Part shown: one piece after another, positions 1 to 5,298 of the stretch | Numbering within the stretch: position 1 is the first letter of the stretch | Layout: every line of letters starts with the position of its first letter | NCBI GenBank assembly: GCA_964352905.1 | Contig: CAYGTS010000163.1 | Span: 1 to 5,298, forward strand | Direction: 5' to 3' | DNA length: 5,298 nucleotides | Source: CAYGTS01 sp964352905 | GTDB lineage: Bacteria > Pseudomonadota > Gammaproteobacteria > JAHCLG01 | Made by a program: the position numbers and the translations under genes | Notes under the pieces: generated by a model | Told to the model about the DNA's origin: nothing | Database searches by the model: none | What the model saw: only the letters and a program-made list of their open reading frames with translations

Positions 1-80
1 CACGCATTTTGGAACTTAATTTTAGCAGATATTTAAATATGAGGGGATTTCTAAGCTCGCCATGCATTTCATACTAATGA

Positions 81-485
81 CTAGCTGCTTGATTGAGATT
101 TATACCATGATGGAATCATTCTTTTACCAACGCTGCTAGTAGAGATAGATTGTTGTGCTGGTTGTCCTTCATCAGTAGTGACTGCTGCCCCTTCTTCATA
201 TGGAGCAGATGGGTCACACGAAGTATTGGCACTCTTTCCGGAGGTAAAAATAGCAAAACGCTCTTGCCCGCCAGGCAATTTTTTATGGGTTCGTTCGAAA
301 CTAATCATACGACGATTATCATCTGATAAATAGTAATGTATAGAACCATGATAAACTTCACGCCCAGTCCCTTTTGTTGCAAATCCAAGCACCTCTTTTG
401 GTTTAATAGATACCATTTGCTGATTTTGTAATTGAAAATCACTTTGTATCAGCCCAGCAATAAATTTATATCTCTGATTAAGCAT
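81..485 (-). CDS. Hypothetical protein, 134 aa, possibly 5'-disrupted
   Basis: I do not recognise this protein and assign no function. The ATG at 485 gives 134 residues. The first ~90 residues look like a folded mixed domain (for example FAIFTSG near residues 77-83). The last ~45 are rich in Ser, Thr, Gln and Gly and look disordered. There is no signal peptide, membrane segment or cysteine cluster. No good Shine-Dalgarno sequence precedes the ATG. The frame stays open upstream to a TAA at 528-530, running into the left edge of the IS remnant (about 499-523). The true start may therefore have been lost when the IS remnant was joined here, which would make this a 3' gene fragment. The charged N-terminus with a Ser-rich tail could suit a secreted effector, but nothing in the sequence proves that. 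Confidence 0.45.
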   Translation of the reverse strand: MLNQRYKFIAGLIQSDFQLQNQQMVSIKPKEVLGFATKGTGREVYHGSIHYYLSDDNRRMISFERTHKKLPGGQERFAIFTSGKSANTSCDPSAPYEEGAAVTTDEGQPAQQSISTSSVGKRMIPSWYKSQSSS

Positions 486-498
486 CTTACATGCGTAA

Positions 499-1082
499 CT
501 AAAAGAATCTGTCGAAAAAAAGACTGATTACATTTTAAGGGTAAAAGAAAATCAAGGTGGACTGCTTGAAGAAATACGCGAGGCCTTTCAACACGGCGAA
601 AATACCAACTATAAAGCTATGCCACACTATACAGCTGACGATGAGATAAACAACGATCATGGCCGCATTGAAAGCCGAAAATGTATTGTTGTTCCCATAC
701 TGGCTTTTATGATCATTAAACCTAAATGGAAGGGGTTGAAAGCATAATATTAATTATTAGTGAACGTGAAATTAATCAAGAAAAAACGATTGAATATCGG
801 TATTATATTAGCTCACGCGCTCCGCAAGATCCTAAAAAAATACTTTTATCTATTCGCGCACACTGGCAAATTGAAAATAATTTACATTGGTTATTGGATG
901 TTGCCTACCGTGAAGATCAATCTCATATTCGGGATGAAAATGCAGCCCTAAATATGTCATGGCTTAAAAAAACGGCTCTTGGGTTGTTAAAACGCGCAAC
1001 GAATATCAAAGGCAGCATTCGCAGAAAACAGCTGGCTTTGTGGGCTAAGCCTGAAAGTATTATTGAGATTGTCCAAATTTAG
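499..1082 (+). pseudogene. ISAs1-family transposase, N-terminally truncated and frameshifted
   Basis: Two overlapping frames together give the C-terminal half of an ISAs1-type DDE transposase. The first frame (499-747) reads TDYILRVKENQ from 523, then DHGRIESRK at 655-681, and ends at a TAA at 745-747. The second frame (in use from about 741) continues with SIILIISERE, then EYRYYISSRA, IRAHWQIENNLHWLLDVAYRED and NAALN, and stops at 1080-1082. YYIS, HW-IEN-LHW-LDV-F/Y-ED and NA--N are hallmark stretches of this family, and the Glu of IEN is the expected third catalytic acid. The switch falls at AAA 739-741, where one extra A would restore GLKSII, so a one-base deletion is the simplest cause. 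The N-terminal half, with the first DDE acids, is absent. The ATG at 726 is not a real start. Inactive. Confidence 0.88.
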
Positions 1083-1096
1083 ATGCGTTTACCCTG
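1073..1096. repeat. Right terminal inverted repeat of the ISAs1 remnant
   Basis: Read on the minus strand from 1096, the sequence starts CAGGGTAAACGC and continues to an ATTTGG block. The presumed IS end at 5266 reads CAGGGAACGC and then also reaches ATTTGG. With short gaps the two align over about 22 bases. The transposase stop (1080-1082) lies inside the repeat, so the gene runs up to the element end. The first base after the IS is 1097, where recombinase codons begin. Confidence 0.6.
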
Positions 1097-1394
1097 GAAA
1101 CGTGCTCGCATTCGTGCTGGTATTCCTGACTTACGCGTGCATGATCTTCGCCACACATTCGGACGGCGCTTACGTGCTGCCGGTGTTGGTTTTGAAGATC
1201 GGCAAGATTTGTTAGGACATAAATCGGGGCGGATCACGACGCATTATTCACATGCGGAATTGCAAAACTTGATTAAAGCCGCGAATGCAATTTGTGATGA
1301 AAATAGCAGTGGAGCAACACTTGTGAATTTACAGTCGATAAATTCACAACTCAGTTCCAATAAATTTCCAATTACAAATTTGACGCTTGTGTAG
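1083..1394 (+). pseudogene. Tyrosine recombinase (phage-type integrase), C-terminal fragment
   Basis: Site-specific recombinase of the phage-integrase family, which would insert an island or prophage at an attachment site. Only the C-terminal catalytic part remains: HDLRHTFGRR (residues 21-30, carrying the H-x-x-R catalytic pair), LLGHKS (43-48, the second catalytic His), and THYSHAEL (53-60, Tyr-55 as the likely nucleophile). The first catalytic Arg, the core-binding domain and the arm-binding N-terminus, roughly two thirds of a normal ~350-400 aa integrase, are missing. The ATG at 1083 and the first five codons lie within or across the ISAs1 end; native integrase codons resume at 1098. The stop at 1392-1394 is 36 bases from the tRNA-Thr half at 1431, the usual placing of an integrase gene next to its attachment site. 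Not expected to be active. Confidence 0.88.
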
Positions 1395-1430
1395 GCTTTG
1401 AGATAACTTGTTGATTTATATGGGATTATG

Positions 1431-1475
1431 TGGTGCTGGCGCACGGACTCGAACCGCGGACCGCCTGATTACAAA
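1431..1475 (-). other. 3' half of tRNA-Thr(UGU): integrase attachment site core
   Basis: Read on the minus strand from 1475, the 45 bases follow positions 32-76 of a tRNA exactly. They give a 7-base anticodon loop with UGU (Thr), the 3' strand of the anticodon stem (TCAGG), a 5-base variable loop, a T arm with paired stem (CGCGG/CCGTG) around TTCGAGT, then CGCCAGC, discriminator A and an encoded CCA. The 5' half is absent: a full gene would need GCTGGCG about 30 bases further on, and the bases beyond 1475 do not form a D arm or the matching stem. A tRNA cut at the anticodon-loop boundary beside an integrase gene is the standard mark of a tyrosine-recombinase attachment site, not of a working tRNA gene. 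Confidence 0.88.
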
Positions 1476-1569
1476 CTGTTTAGTTTCAAGTTAACTATCT
1501 GATTTATAAACAATTTTAACAGCAGGCACCCACTACAAATGCCTCATAACGCACTATAAAGTACTTCGG

Positions 1570-1589
1570 TGTCGCGTAAATGTCGCGTA
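1570..1589. repeat. Tandem 9-bp direct repeat, possible integrase arm-type sites
   Basis: TGTCGCGTA occurs at 1570-1578 and again at 1581-1589, an 11-bp period that places both copies on the same face of the helix. The pair is GC-rich within AT-rich non-coding DNA, about 95-115 bases from the tRNA-Thr half. Tyrosine integrases bind short direct repeats flanking their core site, so arm-type sites are a reasonable reading, but protein binding cannot be shown from sequence. The rest of the 1476-1637 stretch has no gene or terminator that I can see. Confidence 0.4.
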
Positions 1590-1637
1590 GTTAGTTTTCT
1601 GTCATTTTCAGCAAATTTACCGTTATTCATAATAATG

Positions 1638-3299
1638 TCAACTGGCATCTTCAAGGTTTATACCATATCTTCTGACACGAATAGCGTTTAGCTTGCTTCT
1701 GTTACCAAGCATTTTTAATGCTGCTGTTACAGATTGACTAATCTTAGTATGCTTTTCATCTGGTTTCATTATTTTACCAAAATAAATTCCGGCACTGATA
1801 ATTTTATGTAGGATCTGGCCTTTGTTGGATTCAAATAGAGCAACAAAATCATCTACTGTTTTCTCTGAAAGTATATTTTTATCTTCTTCAGTGTAGTCAT
1901 CATTGTCTGTAATATTGATTAAGATATCTTCCAATGATTTTTCACCTTTATGCATATTGGCAAACGATCTAAATTTCTCAATTAGAATTGAGTCTTTTAT
2001 TTCGTTATAAAAGGGATGCTCCTCAAGAGAGAATAGCTTTACTTCATCTTTTCTACGCTCAATATATTCGTAAATGACCTTATCAGCTAATTCATTTTGC
2101 CCCAATTCTCTGAATAACCTGCTTATATCAGAGAGCTCTCGTGGGTTGATAACGCGATAATTTTTGTCAATGCCTTCTTTTAACGAATCAATTACCTCGT
2201 CAGTATTATCTTCAAAGCTATTATGAAAAGGTTCCCAAGCTTTCATAAAATTCTCTCTTGATTGCCCGGTTTTGAAGTTATTTTCTATTTTCTGAGCTTC
2301 AATTTTTAAAGTTTCAATACTAAAATAACCATATTTAACTCCCTCAGCAATAACACGTTCAAAATCATCAAAATATGAAAAGCCATATTCATGTAAAATT
2401 TTATTCCAATTTGTATATTCATCGTTTTCATTGAGATCTAAAAAGTTAAATTTTTCAATAAAATCAAGAGTTGGAATATCTTTTCCATTTGAATAGTGTG
2501 AACAAACAAAGAGAACAAGCCTATGTAATGCTTCATGAAGGACGTGTGTATCATATTTAGTAAGCAATGTTTGCAATTCTTTGGATAGTCGCTGTATTTT
2601 TTGAAGAATCCTAATATTTGTAATGCCAAGGATTTTAACAAATTTTTCAATTTTTTCTTTCAGAAGAATATCATTATTAAAAACTAAGTTAACAGATTCT
2701 TCAGGTAAAATATTAAACTGGATATTGATGTCTATAACTTTCTCTTTAAATTTATCATATTCTTCTTTATTAATACCTTTAATTTCATTTTCATTAAAAA
2801 TGATAATAATTTTACAATCACGTTCCTCTTTTAATAAGGAAATTATTCCAAATACATCACAAAGTTCTAGTGAACTACCTTTTCTTTCTAAATCATCAAT
2901 ACAAATAATAGTGTTTCTAATATTTAAGAATAGTAAATTTTCGATAATTGGCGTTATTGCACCAATTTTTGGCATATGTTTAAGACCCGGTAAAGCCTTT
3001 TTACTAATAACTGTATTTAGATTAGTAAGCATGCTTTTGACTGACGCAGCACTACCATTCGCTGAGTCTTTAGAAACTATTTGTTGAGATATTGTTGTTT
3101 TTAGTGATTCGATAGAATTAACTCCGAATAAAGATACGTACGCATATTTATCTAGTGCGAAGTCTTGCATACTTTCGTCTACTATTTTCTTTAAAGTAAA
3201 CGTTTTACCAATACCCCAAGCACCAGAAATGGCTAAAACTTCTGGTTCTGCGCTTGTTAAAAATTCCTTGATTTGATTTTCTACAACATCTAATGACAT
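1638..3299 (-). CDS. P-loop NTPase of KAP/STAND type, candidate defence protein
   Basis: A 553-residue ATPase. Walker A is GAWGIGKT (residues 26-33). Walker B is IICIDDLER (131-139), with two Asp followed by the Leu-Glu-Arg typical of KAP-like and STAND NTPases. A sensor-1-like strand is KIIIIFNENE (163-172, polar Asn-169), and NIRILQKI (228-235) matches the N-x-R-x-L motif at the end of such modules. Residues ~240-553 look entirely helical and charged, with no recognisable nuclease, protease or TIR domain. Unlike classical KAP proteins, no membrane helices sit between the Walker motifs, so it is probably cytosolic. The start is ATG at 3299 with a weak AAGG at 3310-3313, ten bases away. It lies next to the attachment site as the first cargo gene. 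Related solitary P-loop proteins occur in defence islands, so an anti-phage role is my inference; the ATPase fold is certain, the effector is not. Confidence 0.85.
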   Translation of the reverse strand: MSLDVVENQIKEFLTSAEPEVLAISGAWGIGKTFTLKKIVDESMQDFALDKYAYVSLFGVNSIESLKTTISQQIVSKDSANGSAASVKSMLTNLNTVISKKALPGLKHMPKIGAITPIIENLLFLNIRNTIICIDDLERKGSSLELCDVFGIISLLKEERDCKIIIIFNENEIKGINKEEYDKFKEKVIDINIQFNILPEESVNLVFNNDILLKEKIEKFVKILGITNIRILQKIQRLSKELQTLLTKYDTHVLHEALHRLVLFVCSHYSNGKDIPTLDFIEKFNFLDLNENDEYTNWNKILHEYGFSYFDDFERVIAEGVKYGYFSIETLKIEAQKIENNFKTGQSRENFMKAWEPFHNSFEDNTDEVIDSLKEGIDKNYRVINPRELSDISRLFRELGQNELADKVIYEYIERRKDEVKLFSLEEHPFYNEIKDSILIEKFRSFANMHKGEKSLEDILINITDNDDYTEEDKNILSEKTVDDFVALFESNKGQILHKIISAGIYFGKIMKPDEKHTKISQSVTAALKMLGNRSKLNAIRVRRYGINLEDAS

Positions 3300-3325
3300 A
3301 AGATTTAAACCTTAAATAGAGTACG

Positions 3326-3337
3326 TTAAGTACTTAA
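3326..3337. promoter_or_regulatory. 12-bp perfect palindrome in the NTPase gene leader
   Basis: TTAAGTACTTAA is self-complementary over 12 bases. It lies 27 bases upstream of the ATG at 3299 and just downstream of a possible -10 box, where a repressor could block transcription. No regulator gene adjoins it and AT-rich DNA yields such palindromes by chance, so an operator role is only a suggestion. Confidence 0.25.
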
Positions 3338-3361
3338 TATGGTGAATTGGAAATGTGCGTT

Positions 3362-3390
3362 ATAATATAACCCAATTTAGGTAAATACAA
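3362..3390 (-). promoter_or_regulatory. Possible sigma-70 promoter of the P-loop NTPase gene
   Basis: On the minus strand TTGTAT (3385-3390) and TATTAT (3362-3367) are separated by exactly 17 bases. The -10 matches the consensus at five of six positions, the -35 at three of six. Transcription would start near 3355, giving a leader of about 55 bases. The region is very AT-rich and offers other TATAAT-like boxes, so this is only a candidate. Confidence 0.35.
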
Positions 3391-3529
3391 TAGCTTGACT
3401 AAAAAAGGAGGGTAGCTAAACAAATTTTTGCATGCATTTTACGAAGAGAAAAAGATTGAAGTATAGCTCACGTAGCAATTATGTTTAATCGAGTAATTTA
3501 TATGTGCAAAAAATACTCAAAGTTAACTA

Positions 3530-3898
3530 TTAACCCAAATACTCCGTATATTTCTTTGCACTACCCTTAAACTGATCGGCAGGATACTTGGCATTATTAC
3601 TTGCTAACTTATTGGCTATCGCTTGGTTAAGATTAATATCAAGCTGATCGGCGAGGCGTACCATATAAAGCAAAATATCAGCAAGTTCATGCGCAACATG
3701 GGTTTTGCCATCGTTATCATCTTTGATATGTGCTGATTCTAACTCGGTGAGCCATTGGAAGATTTCTAATAATTCACCGGCTTCAGCAGCAAGTGCCATA
3801 GCAAGATTTTTAGGGTTATGAAATTTTTGCCAATCTCTGACATTTGCAAAATTAGATAAGATTCTTTTTAATTCATCAATATTGATTAAATCGTTCAC
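3530..3898 (-). CDS. MazG-like nucleotide pyrophosphohydrolase (dCTPase/RS21-C6 type)
   Basis: A 122-residue all-alpha NTP pyrophosphatase, which would hydrolyse a (deoxy)nucleoside triphosphate to the monophosphate and pyrophosphate and clean the nucleotide pool. The Mg-binding signature is complete: E39-x-x-E42, 28 residues, then E71-x-x-D74 (AAEAGELLEIFQW and HELADILLY). RDWQKFHNPKNLAMAL (residues 21-36) and the KYPADQFKGSAKKY tail (104-117) are characteristic of the short single-domain RS21-C6/DCTPP1-like branch, where 110-130 residues is normal, so the gene looks full-length. The start is GTG at 3898, preceded at 8 bases by GGAG. Its stop is 230 bases from the NTPase start, with no shared operon evident. 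It is probably a housekeeping gene; substrate preference (dCTP or modified bases) cannot be told from the sequence. Confidence 0.92.
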   Translation of the reverse strand: MNDLINIDELKRILSNFANVRDWQKFHNPKNLAMALAAEAGELLEIFQWLTELESAHIKDDNDGKTHVAHELADILLYMVRLADQLDINLNQAIANKLASNNAKYPADQFKGSAKKYTEYLG

Positions 3899-3906
3899 AA
3901 TTAATA

Positions 3907-3910
3907 CTCC
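3907..3910 (-). promoter_or_regulatory. Ribosome-binding site fixing the GTG start of the MazG-like gene
   Basis: GGAG on the minus strand stands 8 bases before the GTG at 3898, and no ATG in this frame offers a better start upstream. It supports the non-ATG start. Confidence 0.65.
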
Positions 3911-4022
3911 AAAAAAGATAATAATTCAGCTTTCCCGCGATATCTAATTTTAGATTTTACGGTTTGAAAAAAAAATTCATGATTTTTTCGCTTTGCCCTC
4001 GTAAATCACTAAATAGTATCTG

Positions 4023-4292
4023 TCAATGCGCCACTTCAAGTTGACTTTGACTCGCAAACAGCCAATAAATTTCAGCCAGTTGGGATTTGTTACTACAATT
4101 TAGCTTTTTCTTAATATTCGCAATATGAACCTCTACCGTTCGATAAGAAATACCTAAAAGTTTACCAATTCGTTTGGCGGTCATGCCATTGGCTAAGTAT
4201 TTTAAACATTCAATCTCTCGTAAAGTCAACTCATTTAAATTAATTTCCTGGCCAATTTCACCTAAAAATGCTTCTCTTATTTCTTTGTTTAT
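4023..4292 (-). pseudogene. LuxR-type HTH domain, C-terminal part of a split regulator
   Basis: This open stretch encodes a complete GerE/LuxR DNA-binding domain: LTLREIECLKYLANGMTAKRI, then GKLLGISYRTVEVHIANIKKKL and NKSQLAEI. The recognition helix includes SYRTVEVH, as in active LuxR-family proteins. A TTG at 4227-4229 could start a 68-residue protein, but the frame continues upstream with family-like sequence (INKEIREAFLGEIGQEINLNE) to a TAG at 4293-4295. Beyond that TAG the same frame stays open (IITSLPKKKIFIPEIIS) up to the end of the sensory-domain ORF at 4367. It is therefore most likely the 3' end of a single regulator gene (4798 to 4023, about 258 residues when repaired), cut by a nonsense codon and a frameshift. 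A free HTH domain made from an internal start is possible but has no clear ribosome-binding site. Confidence 0.82.
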
Positions 4293-4366
4293 CTAAAAAG
4301 CATGCGTGCATTTAAAACCACTGATTATTTCAGGTATGAAAATCTTTTTCTTTGGTAATGAAGTAA

Positions 4367-4798
4367 TTATTTTTTTATTTTAAATTGAAAATTTTTTATA
4401 AACTTCTCTAACAAATCTAAGTTATAAATAATTTTTGATATGGTATAAGCAATATCAGATTTGAAAGCAAATGAAAAAACCTCGATATAGTTATTATATT
4501 TATAACTAAACTGTATGCCAAAATTAATTTTAGTTAAATCAGTCTTGTTGCATATACAATGCGAGTTAACCCAGAATTTAACATCACTCTTAAGCCTATA
4601 TACATTGGTGCAAATTTGCTTTTTCCTCTTCAGTAACATTTCATACCATTTTTGATCGTTCAAAACATGCGTTGAACGACCATCGCAATAGAGTCGTGTG
4701 TAGCTGAAAAAGACGATATCCAGTATTTTTAATGCAGAAGCTAATGCTTGCAAGCTATTAAAAGAGGTCAGTGCAATAAGATTATTTGGTATTCCCAT
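4367..4798 (-). pseudogene. N-terminal sensory part of the split LuxR-type regulator
   Basis: 143 residues that resemble the N-terminal domain of the Legionella/Coxiella-type LuxR regulators, judging from LDIVFFSYTRLYCDGRSTHVLN (residues 26-47) and the IEVFSFA and NLDLLEKFIKNF stretches near the end. That recognition is from memory of the family. The start is ATG at 4798 with a good GGAGAG 8 bases upstream. The frame ends at TAA 4367-4369, directly after a run of seven A on the minus strand (4370-4376). Adding one A there reads through (KKIITSLPKKKIFIP) into the frame of the HTH domain downstream. As it stands, the product would be a sensor domain without its DNA-binding part. The ligand of such domains is unknown to me, and no luxI-like synthase is in the window. 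Confidence 0.7.
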
Positions 4799-4806
4799 GG
4801 AAATAG

Positions 4807-4812
4807 CTCTCC
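4807..4812 (-). promoter_or_regulatory. Ribosome-binding site of the LuxR-type gene
   Basis: GGAGAG on the minus strand, 8 bases before the ATG at 4798. The translation start of the regulator is thus intact even though the gene is broken downstream. Confidence 0.6.
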
Positions 4813-4893
4813 ATTTAGACTATGTTGTTTTAATGTTTAACCAAAAATTGCAATGTTAAATAGCGTTATACCCTCCAATGTTTGTGAATAATA

Positions 4894-5214
4894 TTACCCA
4901 ATATCTGGCACAAGTGCTAATAGTGAATGAATTTCAGCGTCAAAAATGTCACTTCGTTTATAAAAGCCATATGTCAGACTATGGAAAACATTTTTATTGC
5001 CAATATTTTTCTTACCATCTTCCATTACTTCATCAATCATTTCTTGTGGCACAAGAATAGCAAGTGTATTTAAAATCTCTAAGAGTGGTGCTAGTATTTT
5101 AAATCGCTCCCCATTATTACTTGTTATGCTGGAATAAAAAGGGCGGTTCTTGTCTACGTAAGGTTTAAAAACAATTAAAAAGTAATCTTGTAATGATTGA
5201 TCCCACCCCATCAA
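4894..5214 (-). CDS. Conserved-looking protein of unknown function, start uncertain
   Basis: About 105 residues, no known function. It contains MGWDQSLQDYF near the start, PFYSSI, and VPQEMIDEVMEDGKKNIGNKNVFH in the second half. I recall a family of small bacterial proteins with a GWD-x-x-LQ-x-[FY]F opening and an EM(I/L)-EV--D---N-GN--V-H block, and this fits it, but I know no role for them. There are no membrane helices or catalytic motifs. The TTG at 5214 and ATG at 5211 are both poor starts with no Shine-Dalgarno sequence. Family-like sequence (TIHNGSPTIVL) continues upstream in frame to a TAG at 5251-5253, 13 bases from a presumed IS end. The native 5' end has therefore probably been changed by a small indel or by the IS insertion, and the gene may be non-functional. 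Confidence 0.55.
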   Translation of the reverse strand: MMGWDQSLQDYFLIVFKPYVDKNRPFYSSITSNNGERFKILAPLLEILNTLAILVPQEMIDEVMEDGKKNIGNKNVFHSLTYGFYKRSDIFDAEIHSLLALVPDIG

Positions 5215-5265
5215 TACAATTGTTGGTGATCCATTATGAATAGTTTGTAACTACTCACTCCGTAG

Positions 5266-5298
5266 CAGGGAACGCCCATATTTGGGCTAAAAACAGCG
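5266..5298. mobile_element. Presumed terminal end of a second ISAs1-family element (continues past window)
   Basis: The sequence from 5266 begins CAGGGAACGC, passes through GCCCA-TATT-TGGGC (a 5-bp inverted repeat with a 4-base loop, 5274-5287) and goes on to the window edge. CAGGG termini are usual for ISAs1-family elements, and the first ~22 bases resemble, in inverted orientation, the right end of the remnant at 1073-1096. No transposase codons can be read in the 33 bases available, so left or right end cannot be decided. Confidence 0.45.

Larger units (their letters stand above)
499..1096 (+). mobile_element. ISAs1-family insertion sequence, 5'-truncated remnant
   Basis: This is the 3' portion of an ISAs1-family (DDE transposase) element. 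The right terminus is visible: the 24 bases 1073-1096 end in CCCTG and resemble, in reverse complement, the presumed IS end that starts with CAGGG at 5266. The left terminus and roughly the first half of the transposase gene are missing. Recognisable protein homology starts around 505-523, just after a stop at 496-498. On the right the IS runs without a gap into a tyrosine recombinase gene, so the element probably inserted into that gene. A later deletion then removed the IS left half together with the 5' part of the integrase. It cannot move by itself. Confidence 0.8.

Noticed and set aside
760..951. Plus-strand frame of 63 codons inside the transposase remnant
   Set aside because: It is an out-of-frame shadow of clear ISAs1 transposase codons.
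1244..1444. Minus-strand frame across the integrase 3' end and tRNA half
   Set aside because: It is antisense to recombinase codons and runs into the tRNA-Thr half, with no protein family features.
1431..1506. A functional tRNA-Thr gene
   Set aside because: Only positions 32-76 are present; no D arm, 5' acceptor strand or 5' anticodon stem strand can be formed from the neighbouring bases.
2438..3087. Open frames opposite or shifted within the NTPase gene (2438-2650 minus, 2623-3087 plus)
   Set aside because: They overlap the well-supported Walker A/Walker B protein, show only hydrophobic, Ser-rich or random composition, and have no recognisable domain or ribosome-binding site.
3522..3534. 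GTTAA-CTA-TTAAC hairpin at the MazG-like gene stop
   Set aside because: A 5-bp AT stem without a following T run is too weak to call.
3965..3988. A/T-run inverted repeat around TCATGA, as a terminator of the LuxR locus
   Set aside because: The stem is almost purely A-T with mismatches and lacks a GC core, so a Rho-independent terminator is not supported.
4878..5060. Plus-strand frame of 60 codons
   Set aside because: It is antisense to the 4894-5214 protein, which has a coherent conserved-looking sequence, whereas this frame has none.
1..5298. CRISPR array, riboswitch or toxin-antitoxin pair
   Set aside because: No regularly spaced repeats with spacers, no recognised riboswitch core, and no adjacent small overlapping gene pair were seen.

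Overview
The window is AT-rich bacterial DNA holding several broken mobile genes. The split LuxR-type regulator looks to me like a Legionella/Coxiella-type family, so a gammaproteobacterium of the order Legionellales (host-associated or intracellular) is my best guess. That rests on recalled family resemblance and not on a search.

Left part (1-1640): a mosaic of broken mobile DNA. A minus-strand hypothetical gene (81-485) is followed by the 3' part of an ISAs1-family insertion sequence (about 499-1096). Its transposase has lost its N-terminal half and carries a frameshift at 739-741. The right inverted-repeat end of the IS (ending CCCTG at 1096) is joined directly to the C-terminal third of a tyrosine recombinase (up to 1394). 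Thirty-six bases downstream lies an exact 3' half of a tRNA-Thr(UGU) gene on the minus strand (1431-1475). It breaks off at the edge of the anticodon loop, the signature of an integrase attachment site. A pair of 9-bp direct repeats one helical turn apart (1570-1589) follows and could be integrase arm sites.

Middle part (1638-3299): a large minus-strand gene for a soluble P-loop NTPase of KAP/STAND type with a long helical C-terminus. It sits beside the attachment site, in the position of island cargo, and is the best candidate here for a phage-defence function. A possible promoter and a 12-bp palindrome precede it.

Right part (3530-5298): three further minus-strand loci. The first is an intact MazG/dCTPase-like nucleotide pyrophosphohydrolase with a GTG start. 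The second is a LuxR-type regulator split by a probable one-base loss in an A7 run and by a downstream TAG. The third is a conserved-looking protein of unknown function that lacks a convincing start. The window ends in what looks like the terminal inverted repeat of another ISAs1-family element (from 5266).

All intact cargo genes are on the minus strand, but the gaps between them (about 95-230 bp) and their separate ribosome-binding sites argue for separate transcription units. The overall picture is an eroding genomic island at a tRNA-Thr site, with gene decay on both flanks.
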